Source of the DNA: Thermohalobaculum sp039187815
GTDB taxonomy: Bacteria; Pseudomonadota; Alphaproteobacteria; Rhodobacterales; Rhodobacteraceae
Assembly: GCA_039187815.1 (NCBI GenBank)
Contig: JBCCZI010000044.1
Coordinates: 1-30,408 of the forward strand
Direction: 5' to 3'
Length of the DNA stretch: 30,408 nucleotides
The notes beneath the pieces were generated by a model. That model saw nothing but the letters and a program-made list of their open reading frames with translations, searched no databases and was not told the origin of the DNA. This document shows positions 14,456 to 22,937 of the stretch, one piece after another. A program made the position numbers and the translations under genes. Numbering within the stretch: the stretch's first letter is position 1; each line of letters opens with the position of its first letter.

Positions 14456-15886
14456 TCAGCCCCCGATCCGGATCGAGCCGCGGCGCCCGTCGCGCAGCAC
14501 CTCAAGATCGATGGCAAAGATCGCGTTGGAAAGCGCTTCGGTGAAATCGCCGACCTCGCGGAGCGCGTCGCCATTGGCCTCGAGCAGCACGTCGCCCGGT
14601 CGCAGGCCCGCCCGGCGGGCCCGCCCGCGCGCATCGGCCACCAGGACACCGCGTGCCGATACTGGCAGGTCGAACTCCTGTATCACGGCGGGATTGACGC
14701 TCATCAGCACGAGGCCGTTCAGCGCGCCACGGCGGATGCGGGTGATATCGCGGGGCGGGACCTCGGGCGCGGTGGCAAGGGCCACGCGGGCGGTCCGCTC
14801 GCGCCCCTCTCGCAGGTAACTGAGCGTGGCGACGCCGCCGGTTCCGAGCGTCGCCACCCGGAACTCGAGCTCGGTCAGGCTGTCCACGCTGTCCTCGCCG
14901 ATCCGCAGGATCACATCGCCGGGCACGAGCCCCGCCGAGGCCAGCGGCGCCGCCGAGTGCAGCGCGTCGATCAGCACCCCACGCGGCGTGCCGATGCCGA
15001 GCGCCTCAGCCAGATCTCCGGTGACCGACTGGCCCTCGAAGCCGAGCCAGGGACGGCTCAGCGTCTCGGCGCCACTGATCGCGGCCTCGATCACACGGGC
15101 GACCAGGTTGGCCGGCACCGCAAATCCGATGCCGTTCGAGCCACCGGAACGCGACAGGATCGCCGTGTTCACCCCGATCAGGCGCGCCTCCATATCCACT
15201 AGTGCGCCGCCGGAATTGCCGGGATTGATCGCCGCATCCGTCTGGATGAAGTAGCCGTCGCTGAGCTGCCCCCGGCCCGAGCGCGCGAGCCCGGACACGA
15301 TCCCCGATGTCACGGTCTGGCCCACCCCAAACGGGTTGCCGATGGCGAGCACCAAATCCCCAACCTCGAGCGTGTCGCTGTCGCGCAGCGCCAGGGCCGG
15401 CAGACCTGCCGCCCCCTCCAGCCGCAAGACCGCCAGATCGCTCTCCCTATCGGCAAAAATCACCTCGGCCTCGAACTCCCGTTTGTCCGCCAGCACCACG
15501 GTGATCTCATCGGCCCCGCCGACCACGTGGTTGTTCGACACGACGATGCCCGAAGGATCGACGATGACACCGGAGCCGAGTGAGTTCTCGATCCGCCGCC
15601 CCGGCACGCTGCGGAACAGATCGCCGAAGAACTCGCGAAAGAACGGGTCATCGGCAAAGGGGCTCCGCCGACGTTGGACGATCTTGCGGGTGTAGATGTT
15701 CACAACGGCCGGGGTCGCCGCACGAACCACCGGTGCGAAGGACAGCCGGATCTGTGCCTCGGATTGCGGCACGGCCACCGATACGCTTGCCTGGGCCAGA
15801 CGCACCGGTCTGTCGCCAGGCAAGGGCCCAACCACCGGAGCCGCGCAAGCGGCCAGCGCCAGAAACAATAGAAGCGGTCGTATCAT
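14456..15886 (-). CDS. DegP/HtrA-family serine protease with lipoprotein-like signal
   Basis: A periplasmic quality-control protease/chaperone. The 476 residues comprise an export signal, a trypsin-like domain with the catalytic triad His120 (SNNHV), Asp150 (ESDLAVL) and Ser225 (NPGNSGGAL), and two PDZ regions (about 275-365 and about 390-470). The signal MIRPLLLFLALAAC contains a lipobox-like LAAC with Cys14, so the mature protein may be lipid-anchored rather than soluble; this is inferred. GGGAGG precedes the ATG. It lies 105 bp downstream of rplQ and 3 bp upstream of rarA. Which Deg paralogue (DegP, DegQ, DegS-like) it is cannot be fixed here; two PDZ domains argue against DegS. Confidence 0.93.
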   Translation of the reverse strand: MIRPLLLFLALAACAAPVVGPLPGDRPVRLAQASVSVAVPQSEAQIRLSFAPVVRAATPAVVNIYTRKIVQRRRSPFADDPFFREFFGDLFRSVPGRRIENSLGSGVIVDPSGIVVSNNHVVGGADEITVVLADKREFEAEVIFADRESDLAVLRLEGAAGLPALALRDSDTLEVGDLVLAIGNPFGVGQTVTSGIVSGLARSGRGQLSDGYFIQTDAAINPGNSGGALVDMEARLIGVNTAILSRSGGSNGIGFAVPANLVARVIEAAISGAETLSRPWLGFEGQSVTGDLAEALGIGTPRGVLIDALHSAAPLASAGLVPGDVILRIGEDSVDSLTELEFRVATLGTGGVATLSYLREGRERTARVALATAPEVPPRDITRIRRGALNGLVLMSVNPAVIQEFDLPVSARGVLVADARGRARRAGLRPGDVLLEANGDALREVGDFTEALSNAIFAIDLEVLRDGRRGSIRIGG

Positions 15887-15906
15887 GCGGCCTCCCGCGG
15901 GACGTT

Positions 15907-15924
15907 GGCGCAGTTTACTGCGCC
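15907..15924 (-). other. Hairpin between rplQ and the degP-like gene
   Basis: GGCGCAG (15907-15913) and CTGCGCC (15918-15924) form a perfect 7-bp stem with the 4-nt loop TTTA. It lies within the 105-bp gap after rplQ, about 20 nt before the protease ATG on the minus strand. There is no U-tract in the downstream direction. It could weakly end the ribosomal transcript or influence translation of the protease mRNA. The remaining gap sequence is GC-rich, with no clear promoter. Confidence 0.35.
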
Positions 15925-15991
15925 CTGCCGCCGGCCGGAAGGCCCGGTCGCCCGAGCCCGGGACCCGCGCCGGTTGGCGCCGCAGCCAGGC

Positions 15992-16414
15992 TCACTCCTC
16001 GGCGTTGGCCTCTTCCTCGGCGACCCGCTCGCGATCAATGCGGCCCTTGGCCTCGGGATCCCGGTCGACGAACTCGATGATCGCCATCGGCGCCATATCG
16101 CCATAGCGAAAGCCCGCCTTGAGCACCCGGCAATACCCGCCAGCACGCTCTGAGTAGCGCTCGGCAATCGTGCCGAACAGCTTGGACACGGCCGCATCTT
16201 GGCGGAGCGTGGCAAAGGCCTGGCGGCGGGCATGCAAGTCGCCCCGCTTGCCCAGCGTCACCAGTTTCTCGACGTAAGGACGCAGCTCTTTGGCCTTGGG
16301 CAGCGTCGTCTTGATCTGCTCGTGCTCGATCAGCGAGGCGGCCATGTTCGAGAGCATCGCCTTGCGGTGCTCATGGGTGCGGTTCAGTTTGCGATAGCCA
16401 TTTCCGTGGCGCAT
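15992..16414 (-). CDS. rplQ: 50S ribosomal protein L17
   Basis: A large-subunit protein near the peptide exit region. The 140 residues begin with the invariant opening (MRHGNGYRKLNRTHEHRKAM) and carry the conserved LIEHEQIKTTLPKAKELRP. Compared with E. coli (127 residues) it has a longer C-terminus ending in an acidic tail (VAEEEANAEE), common in Alphaproteobacteria. A GGAGA element is upstream of the ATG. It is the last gene of the alpha (rpsM-rpsK-rpoA-rplQ) operon, 75 bp below rpoA. Confidence 0.98.
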   Translation of the reverse strand: MRHGNGYRKLNRTHEHRKAMLSNMAASLIEHEQIKTTLPKAKELRPYVEKLVTLGKRGDLHARRQAFATLRQDAAVSKLFGTIAERYSERAGGYCRVLKAGFRYGDMAPMAIIEFVDRDPEAKGRIDRERVAEEEANAEE

Positions 16415-16452
16415 TTCTCGGGTCTCCGTCTACGGGGTTTATACTTTGTGGT

Positions 16453-16472
16453 TGGGGGGCGCGGGGCCCCCA
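16453..16472 (-). other. Hairpin in the rpoA-rplQ gap
   Basis: TGGGGG (16453-16458) and CCCCCA (16467-16472) form a 6-bp stem around a GC-rich 8-nt loop, in the 75-bp gap between rpoA and rplQ. On the minus strand a TATAAA-like sequence follows it, but no -35 box is present at the proper distance, so I do not call a promoter. It may tune rpoA against rplQ levels. Confidence 0.25.
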
Positions 16473-16489
16473 GGTCAGGCGTCGCCGTC

Positions 16490-17506
16490 TCAGAGATGGT
16501 CTTCGAACTTCTTGGCCAGATCCTCGATGTTCTCGGGCGGCCATTCCGGCACGTCCATACCCAAATGCAGACCCATGGTGGCCAGCACCTCCTTGATCTC
16601 GTTCAGCGATTTGCGGCCAAAGTTCGGAGTGCGCAGCATCTCCGCCTCGGTCTTCTGAATGAGATCGCCGATATAGACGATATTGTCATTCTTCAGGCAG
16701 TTGGCCGAGCGCACGGACAACTCGAGCTCGTCCACCTTCTTGAGCAGCAGCGGGTTGAAGTCGAGATCGCTGTCTTCCTCGACGCGCGTGCCCGATTGCG
16801 GCTCTTCGAAGTTGATGAAGGTCTGGAGTTGATCCTGCAGGATCCGCGCCGCATAAGCGAGCGCATCGTCCGGGGTCAGCGAGCCGTCGGTCTCGACCAT
16901 GATCGAGAGCTTGTCGTAATCGAGCACCTGGCCCTCGCGGGTCGGCTCGACCTTGTAGGACACCTTCTTGACCGGCGAATAGAGCGCGTCGATCGGGATA
17001 TAGCCGATGGGCGCGTCCTCGGGCCGGTTCTTGTCCGCGGCCACGTAGCCTTTGCCAATGCCGACGGTCAGCTCGGCATGGAAGCTTGCGCCCTCGTCCA
17101 AATGGCAGATCACGTGGTCTTTGTTGATGATGTCGACGCCGGCCACCTCGACGATGTCCGAAGCCATGACGGCTCCGGGCCCGCGGGCCGAGAGCTGCAG
17201 GCGCTTGGTGCCGTCGCCGTCCATGCGCAGCGCCACACCTTTGAGGTTGAGCACGATGTCGGTCACGTCCTCGCGCACGCCCGAGACGCTCGAGAACTCG
17301 TGCAGCACGCCGTCGATCTGCACGGCGGTGATGGCCGCCCCCTGCAGCGAGGAGAGCAGCACGCGCCGCAGCGCATTGCCAAGGGTGAGACCGAAGCCCC
17401 GCTCGAGCGGCTCGGCGACCGCGGTTGCGATGCGGGCCGGATCGCGCCCAGCGGCGACATCCAGGCTCCGGGGCTTAATCAGTTCCTGCCAGTTCTTGTG
17501 GATCAT
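16490..17506 (-). CDS. rpoA: DNA-directed RNA polymerase subunit alpha
   Basis: The alpha subunit; its dimer nucleates polymerase assembly, and its C-terminal domain contacts UP elements and activators. The 338 residues begin with MIHKNWQELIKPRSL; the N-terminal domain (to about 235) has ATAVAEPLERGFGLTLGNALRR, and the C-terminal domain (about 255-325) has SVRSANCLKNDNI with Arg266 at the place of E. coli Arg265, then LRTPNFGRKSLNEIKEVL. A GGAGGA element precedes ATG 17506; the frame is open further upstream, but that part is not RpoA. It lies 110 bp downstream of rpsK. Confidence 0.98.
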   Translation of the reverse strand: MIHKNWQELIKPRSLDVAAGRDPARIATAVAEPLERGFGLTLGNALRRVLLSSLQGAAITAVQIDGVLHEFSSVSGVREDVTDIVLNLKGVALRMDGDGTKRLQLSARGPGAVMASDIVEVAGVDIINKDHVICHLDEGASFHAELTVGIGKGYVAADKNRPEDAPIGYIPIDALYSPVKKVSYKVEPTREGQVLDYDKLSIMVETDGSLTPDDALAYAARILQDQLQTFINFEEPQSGTRVEEDSDLDFNPLLLKKVDELELSVRSANCLKNDNIVYIGDLIQKTEAEMLRTPNFGRKSLNEIKEVLATMGLHLGMDVPEWPPENIEDLAKKFEDHL

Positions 17507-17616
17507 GCGGTCCTCCATGCCTGTGCCCAGCCTGATCCCTGGCCGGGCACGCCCGAGGAAAAATGCGTGCGGCCCGTCCGCTGTGGGACAGGCCAAAATA
17601 CGGGACGCAGACCCGA

Positions 17617-18006
17617 TCAGACGCGGCGGCGCTTGGGCGGGCGGCAGCCGTTATGCGCAATCGGGGTCACATCGCGAATCGCGGTGACCTGAAAGCCGAC
17701 CGCCTGCAGCGCGCGGAGCGCCGATTCGCGGCCCGAGCCGGGGCCCTGCACCTCGACCTCGAGGGTGCGCATACCGTGCTCCTGCGCCTTCTTGCCGGCA
17801 TCCTCCGCCGCCACCTGGGCCGCGTAAGGGGTCGACTTGCGCGACCCCTTGAAGCCCATCGCACCCGCCGAAGACCAGGCGATCGCGTTGCCCTGGGCAT
17901 CCGAGATCGTGATCATCGTGTTGTTGAAGCTCGAATTCACATGGGCGATGCCCGCCGTGATGTTCTTCGAGACTTTTTTCTTCGTCACTCGCTTATCGCG
18001 CGCCAT
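17617..18006 (-). CDS. rpsK: 30S ribosomal protein S11
   Basis: A small-subunit platform protein that contacts 16S rRNA near the E-site mRNA. The 129 residues match the family length. The conserved core GIAHVNSSFNNTMITISDAQGN (approximately 19-40, seen in part here: HVNSSFNNTMITISD) and the C-terminal PIAHNGCRPPKRRRV are present. Its start lies 12 bp after the rpsM stop, with AGAGGCAGGA before the ATG. The following 110 bp to rpoA hold an imperfect GC hairpin and no other signal. Confidence 0.98.
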   Translation of the reverse strand: MARDKRVTKKKVSKNITAGIAHVNSSFNNTMITISDAQGNAIAWSSAGAMGFKGSRKSTPYAAQVAAEDAGKKAQEHGMRTLEVEVQGPGSGRESALRALQAVGFQVTAIRDVTPIAHNGCRPPKRRRV

Positions 18007-18018
18007 GGGTCCTGCCTC

Positions 18019-18387
18019 TTACTTCTTCTTGCCGGCGATCGGCTTGGCCGGGCCCTTGCGGGTGCGCGCATTGGTGTGGGTGCGTTGGCCACGAACCGGC
18101 AGGCCGCGCCGGTGGCGCAGGCCGCGATAACAGCCAAGATCCATCAACCGCTTGATGTCGACCGCCCGCTCGCGGCGCAAATCGCCCTCGACCATCAGGT
18201 TCGCGTCGACATATTCGCGAATCGCCAGGACCTCTGCATCCGACAACTCGTTCACGCGGCGCCCGGCCGGGATGTTGAGGTCGGTGCAAATCTTGCTGGC
18301 CGTCGTTTGGCCGATCCCGTGCACGTAAGTGAGGGCAATCGGCACCCGTTTCGCCGTGGGAATGTTAACGCCTGCGATGCGCGCCAC
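18019..18387 (-). CDS. rpsM: 30S ribosomal protein S13 (GTG start)
   Basis: A small-subunit head protein at the inter-subunit bridges. The 122 residues have the standard start (ARIAGVNIPTAKRV after the initiator) and the basic C-terminus RTHTNARTRKGPAKPIAGKKK (shown in part: TNARTRKGPAKP). The initiation codon is GTG at 18387 with GGAGAGACAC upstream; no ATG fits family length. It is the first gene of the alpha operon and has an approximately 130-nt leader with a predicted promoter and hairpins. rpsD, which follows rpsK in E. coli, is absent here, as in many Alphaproteobacteria. Confidence 0.98.
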   Translation of the reverse strand: MARIAGVNIPTAKRVPIALTYVHGIGQTTASKICTDLNIPAGRRVNELSDAEVLAIREYVDANLMVEGDLRRERAVDIKRLMDLGCYRGLRHRRGLPVRGQRTHTNARTRKGPAKPIAGKKK

Positions 18388-18436
18388 GTGTCTCTCCGTC
18401 TGATCCGGCCCGCCGCATAGCGCGAGCCCTCATTCC

Positions 18437-18453
18437 GGCCGGTTCGCCCGGCC
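18437..18453 (-). other. Second hairpin in the rpsM leader
   Basis: GGCCGG (18437-18442) and CCGGCC (18448-18453) form a perfect 6-bp stem around a 5-nt loop. On the minus strand it lies between the terminator-like hairpin and the rpsM ribosome-binding site. Together the two make the leader a candidate for regulated folding. Confidence 0.35.
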
Positions 18454-18473
18454 TCCGTCCCGTCCATCTACCC

Positions 18474-18511
18474 AAAAAACCGCTGTGCGCCGGTGAGGAC
18501 GCCGCAGCGGT
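18474..18511 (-). terminator. Intrinsic terminator / possible attenuator between adk and rpsM
   Basis: On the minus strand, ACCGCTG (18511-18505) pairs with CAGCGGT (18485-18479), and the 3' arm runs directly into six T residues (18479-18474). The 19-nt interior can pair further, imperfectly. It would end transcripts coming from adk. Because a good promoter lies just upstream of it (18554-18527), it would also sit within the first roughly 45 nt of a transcript started there, as an attenuator would. Confidence 0.6.
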
Positions 18512-18526
18512 GTTTGCGAAGCGCGC

Positions 18527-18554
18527 ACTATAGTCAGGACGCGCCCCAGATCAA
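18527..18554 (-). promoter_or_regulatory. Sigma-70-type promoter for the rpsM (alpha) operon
   Basis: On the minus strand, TTGATC (18554-18549; four of six matches to TTGACA) and TATAGT (18532-18527; five of six to TATAAT) are separated by 16 bp. It begins 22 bp beyond the adk stop. A start near 18520 gives a leader of about 130 nt before the rpsM GTG. It is the best sigma-70-like match I noticed in the ribosomal half of the window. Confidence 0.55.
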
Positions 18555-18576
18555 CCCCTGGGCCCGGGGACTATCT

Positions 18577-19143
18577 TCAGCCAAGCGCGCGCTTGATTGA
18601 CGCCGTCACGTCGTCGATATCCGCCATACCGTCGACGGTCTTTAGCTTGCCGGTCTTGGCGTAATACTCGATCAGCGGCGCCGTCTCTGCGTGATAGACC
18701 GCGAGGCGTTCTTTCAACGTCTCCTCGTTGTCGTCCGCACGGGTGCCCCCCGTCTCCGCCGCCCGGGTTTTGATCCGGTCCAGCAACAACTCATCGCGAA
18801 CCTGCATCTCGACGACCGCATCGAGGTTCATGCCCTTCTCGACCAAGAGCGCATCCAGGGCCTCAGCCTGAGCCGTCGTGCGGGGAAAACCGTCGAAGAT
18901 CACGCCGTTTTTCGTGTCGGGCTCATCCAACCGGTCCGAGACGACGCCAATGACGATCTCATCGGAGACAAGCTGACCAGCTTCCATGATGGCCTTGGCT
19001 TTTTGCCCGACCTCGGAGCCAGCCTTAACGGCGGCGCGCAGCATGTCCCCGGTCGACAACTGCACCATGCCGTCGCGTTCCTGAAGAACGCGCGCCTGGG
19101 TGCCTTTGCCGGCCCCCGGCGGGCCCAGCAGAATGATGTTCAT
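18577..19143 (-). CDS. adk: Adenylate kinase, short-LID type
   Basis: Interconverts ATP + AMP and 2 ADP in the cytoplasm. The 188 residues carry the P-loop GPPGAGKGT (7-15), the AMP-site STGDMLRAAV (30-39) and DGFPRT (84-89). The LID segment (about 123-138) is short and lacks the four-cysteine zinc site and the beta insert of the long form, which explains the length (E. coli: 214). GGGGGA is upstream of the ATG. It follows secY by 51 bp, the usual order in many bacteria, and precedes a terminator-like element. Confidence 0.97.
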   Translation of the reverse strand: MNIILLGPPGAGKGTQARVLQERDGMVQLSTGDMLRAAVKAGSEVGQKAKAIMEAGQLVSDEIVIGVVSDRLDEPDTKNGVIFDGFPRTTAQAEALDALLVEKGMNLDAVVEMQVRDELLLDRIKTRAAETGGTRADDNEETLKERLAVYHAETAPLIEYYAKTGKLKTVDGMADIDDVTASIKRALG

Positions 19144-19194
19144 GAGCGTGTCCCCCAGATATCTCTTTTTTTGGGTCTTCTCGTCTCTCGGCCC

Positions 19195-20544
<1,350 letters not shown>

Positions 20545-20563
20545 GACGTCCTCCCAAGGCAAC

Positions 20564-20599
20564 GGGGGCGCTTGGCCCCCTCGCGGCGGAAAGCGCCGC
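20564..20599 (-). other. Two tandem hairpins between rplO and secY
   Basis: GGGGGC (20564-20569)/GCCCCC (20575-20580) and GCGGCG (20583-20588)/CGCCGC (20594-20599) form two perfect 6-bp stems with 5-nt loops in the 92-bp gap. No U-tract follows. They may slow readthrough or mark an RNA processing point between ribosomal genes and the translocon gene. Confidence 0.35.
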
Positions 20600-20636
20600 C
20601 ACGTTTCGTCTCAGATCGGCTTTTGTGCGGCCGGGG

Positions 20637-21146
20637 TCAAGCCTCGGCGGGCGCGTCGGCTTCGTCGCCGGCCGGTTCGGGCTTGGCCGGTGCCGCAACC
20701 GTAACCGAGCCGCCCTTGGCCGCCACCGCCTCGACCGCCGCCACGCTGGCGCCGGTGATGGTCAGCGTGACCGCCGAGGTGAGCTCGCCCTTGGCCAGCA
20801 GCCGCACGCCATCCTTGCGCCGGCGGACCAGGCCGCTAGCGACCAGCGCCGCCTCGTCTATCGGCTGGCTGGCATCCAGCTTGCCGGCATCGATGAAGCC
20901 CTGGAGCTGGCCGAGGTTCACCACGACGAAACTCTTGCGGAACGGGTTGTTGAAGCCCCGCTTTGGCAGGCGGCGGTGGAGCGGCATCTGGCCACCCTCG
21001 AACCCCTTCACCGTGGCGCCCGAGCGGGACTTGTAGCCCTTGATGCCGCGCCCAGCTGTCTTGCCCTTGCCCGAACCCGGGCCGCGCGCGACCCGCTTGC
21101 CCTTTTTGGCGGCGCCGGGATTGTCGCGCAACTCGTTCAGTCTCAT
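20637..21146 (-). CDS. rplO: 50S ribosomal protein L15
   Basis: A large-subunit assembly protein. The 169 residues begin RLNELRDNPGAAKKGKRV and contain GSGKGKTAGRGIKGYKSRSG and GFEGGQMPLHRRLPKRGF, which are diagnostic. E. coli L15 has 144 residues; the excess is a C-terminal Ala/Pro/Glu-rich tail (APAKPEPAGDEADAPAEA). AGAGGAGA precedes the ATG. It lies between rpmD and secY, as in the spc operon. Confidence 0.98.
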   Translation of the reverse strand: MRLNELRDNPGAAKKGKRVARGPGSGKGKTAGRGIKGYKSRSGATVKGFEGGQMPLHRRLPKRGFNNPFRKSFVVVNLGQLQGFIDAGKLDASQPIDEAALVASGLVRRRKDGVRLLAKGELTSAVTLTITGASVAAVEAVAAKGGSVTVAAPAKPEPAGDEADAPAEA

Positions 21147-21228
21147 CTCGCATCTCCTCTGGCCGGATCGGCCGGGGGATGCGCACCCGGCCGCCTCGGC
21201 ATGATCGGCGCCCGAGGGCGCCGCGCGC

Positions 21229-21417
21229 TCACTCGCGCTCTTCGATGATGGTGACCAGGTGCGGTATCTTGTTCACCATGCCGCGGACCGAGGGCGTGTC
21301 CTCGAGCTCGCGGGTCTTGTGCATCTTGTTCAGCCCCAGGCCGATCAGCGTGTCGCGCTGCTCTTTGGGGCGGCGGATCGGGCTACCGATCTGCTTCACG
21401 ACGATGGTCTTGGCCAT
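21229..21417 (-). CDS. rpmD: 50S ribosomal protein L30
   Basis: A small (62-residue) large-subunit protein. The sequence AKTIVVKQIGSPIRRP and the conserved LGLNKMHKTRELEDTP are typical; the C-terminus ends IPHLVTIIEERE. ATG 21417, with GAGGAGGGG upstream, is the family start; the frame runs on upstream into rpsE, but that part is not L30. The gene is placed between rpsE and rplO, as expected for the spc operon. Confidence 0.98.
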   Translation of the reverse strand: MAKTIVVKQIGSPIRRPKEQRDTLIGLGLNKMHKTRELEDTPSVRGMVNKIPHLVTIIEERE

Positions 21418-21427
21418 GGTCCCCTCC

Positions 21428-22015
21428 TCAGCCTTCCGCCGCTTCGGCCGGAGCTTCCTCGCGCGGCGCCTCGCGAACCGGGAGGATGTCGGCGACCTTC
21501 TTGCCACGGCGCGAAGCGACCTGGCGCGGCGACTGGGTCGCCTGCAGACCGTCAAACGTGGCGCGGATCATGTTGTAGGGGTTCTGGCTGCCGGTCGATT
21601 TCGCGACCACGTCCTGGATCCCCAGCATCTCAAAGACCGCACGGCACGGACCGCCGGCGATGATTCCGGTGCCCTGCGGTGCCGTGCGCATCTCGACCCG
21701 GCCCGCGCCGTGGCGGCCCTTTATATCGTGATGCAGCGTGCGCCCCTCGCGGAGCGGCACTCGGATCATGGTGCGCTTGGCCTCCTCGGTCGCTTTGCGG
21801 ATGGCCTCAGGGACCTCCTTGGCCTTGCCGGAGCCGAAGCCCACACGACCCTTCTGATCGCCCACGACCACCAAAGCTGCAAAGCCGAAGCGTTTGCCGC
21901 CCTTCACCGTCTTGGAGACGCGGTTGATCGCCACCAGGCGATCGCCGAGCTCCGGATCGCCGTCGTCGCGGCGGTCGTCGCGGCGGCCGCGGCCGCCTCC
22001 GTCACGCTCTGCCAT
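21428..22015 (-). CDS. rpsE: 30S ribosomal protein S5
   Basis: A small-subunit protein important for mRNA entry and decoding accuracy. The 195 residues (E. coli 167) have the S5 double-stranded-RNA-binding core (LVAINRVSKTVKGGKRFGF) and the C-terminal fold (GGPCRAVFEMLGIQDVVAKS). The N-terminus carries an Arg/Asp/Gly-rich extension (DGGGRGRRDDRRDDGD) and the C-terminus a Glu/Ala/Pro tail. GAGGAGG lies upstream of the ATG, 10 bp after the rplR stop. Confidence 0.98.
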   Translation of the reverse strand: MAERDGGGRGRRDDRRDDGDPELGDRLVAINRVSKTVKGGKRFGFAALVVVGDQKGRVGFGSGKAKEVPEAIRKATEEAKRTMIRVPLREGRTLHHDIKGRHGAGRVEMRTAPQGTGIIAGGPCRAVFEMLGIQDVVAKSTGSQNPYNMIRATFDGLQATQSPRQVASRRGKKVADILPVREAPREEAPAEAAEG

Positions 22016-22025
22016 TCTCGCCTCC

Positions 22026-22382
22026 TCAGAACTTCAGACCGCCCTCACGGGCGGCATCGGCCAGCGCTTTGAGCTTGCCGTGAAAGAGATACCCGCCGCG
22101 GTCAAAGAACACCTCCTCGACGCCGGCCGCCTTGGCACGCTCGGCAATCGCCGAGCCCACCTTGGCCGCCGCTTCGACATTGTTCTTGCCCACCACCCCG
22201 AGGGTCGGCTCGAGGCTCGAGGCCGCCGCCAAGGTGCGCCCCGCCACATCGTCGATCAGCTGCACGCTGATGTTCTTCGACGAGCGGTGCACCGTAAGCC
22301 GCGCGCGGCCGCGGGCCATCTTGCGGAGCTTGTTGCGGACGCGCATGCGGCGCCGCAGAAACAGATCGCGTTTTGTCGCCAT
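22026..22382 (-). CDS. rplR: 50S ribosomal protein L18
   Basis: A 5S rRNA-binding protein of the central protuberance. The 118 residues start MATKRDLFLRRRMRVRNKLR and contain LTVHRSSKNISVQLIDD and the C-terminal YLFHGKLKALADAAREGGLKF (in part: HGKLKALADAAREGGLKF). ATG 22382 has AAGGACG upstream; the longer upstream frame overlaps rplF in another frame and is rejected. Positioned between rplF and rpsE. Confidence 0.98.
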   Translation of the reverse strand: MATKRDLFLRRRMRVRNKLRKMARGRARLTVHRSSKNISVQLIDDVAGRTLAAASSLEPTLGVVGKNNVEAAAKVGSAIAERAKAAGVEEVFFDRGGYLFHGKLKALADAAREGGLKF

Positions 22383-22393
22383 GGGTTGCGTCC

Positions 22394-22927
22394 TTACTTC
22401 TTCTTGCCTTCCTTGCGGAAGATGTACTCGCCCTTGTAGCGGATGCCTTTGCCTTTGTAGGGCTCGGGCTTGCGCCACTCGCGGATCTTGGCGGCCACCT
22501 CACCGACCTGTTGCTGGTCGGTGCCGGTGACCTCGATCTCGGTCGGCTTGGCACATTTGATGTCGATGCCATCCGGGATCGCGAACTCGACATCGTGGCT
22601 GTAGCCGAGAGCCATCTTTAGCGTCTTGCCCTGGACCTGCGCGCGGTAGCCGACGCCGGTGATCTCGAGCTCTTTCTTGAAGCCCTCGGTCACCCCTTGC
22701 GCCAGATTGGCGATCTGGGTGCGGGTCATGCCCCATTGCTGCTTGGCCCGCTTGGTGTCGGCCCGCGGCTTCACGGTGATCGTGTTGCCGTCCAGCGTCA
22801 GGTCCACATCATCGGTGGCTGTAAAGCTGCGGGTGCCCTTCGGCCCTTTGCACTCGACCGTCTGGCCCGAGAGCTTGAACTCCGCCCCTTGGGGCGCCTC
22901 GACGGGTCGTTTTCCGATTCGCGACAT
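22394..22927 (-). CDS. rplF: 50S ribosomal protein L6
   Basis: A large-subunit protein near the GTPase-associated centre. The 177 residues match E. coli. The start MSRIGKRPVEAPQGAEF and the C-terminal KPEPYKGKGIRYKGEYIFRK are diagnostic, and GVGYRAQVQGKTLKMALGYSH (seen in part: GVGYRAQVQGKTLKM) marks the second repeat. ATG 22927 follows GAGGAGA; upstream in-frame codons overlap rpsH and are not used. Confidence 0.98.
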   Translation of the reverse strand: MSRIGKRPVEAPQGAEFKLSGQTVECKGPKGTRSFTATDDVDLTLDGNTITVKPRADTKRAKQQWGMTRTQIANLAQGVTEGFKKELEITGVGYRAQVQGKTLKMALGYSHDVEFAIPDGIDIKCAKPTEIEVTGTDQQQVGEVAAKIREWRKPEPYKGKGIRYKGEYIFRKEGKKK

Positions 22928-22937
22928 GGGTCTCTCC

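Noticed and set aside
17524..17547. Imperfect hairpin between rpsK and rpoA as a terminator
   Set aside because: The 8-bp stem has a mismatch and no T-run follows in the coding direction; the genes are normally co-transcribed.
16199..17692. 497-codon plus-strand frame opposite rplQ/rpoA
   Set aside because: Longest open frame in the window but entirely antisense to rpoA, rplQ and the rpsK end; the product has no known fold signature.
18252..18467. 71-codon frame in the rpsM leader that could be a leader peptide
   Set aside because: Starts at ATG 18467 without a ribosome-binding site and runs on inside rpsM in another frame; more likely chance, although it sits in the suspected attenuator region.
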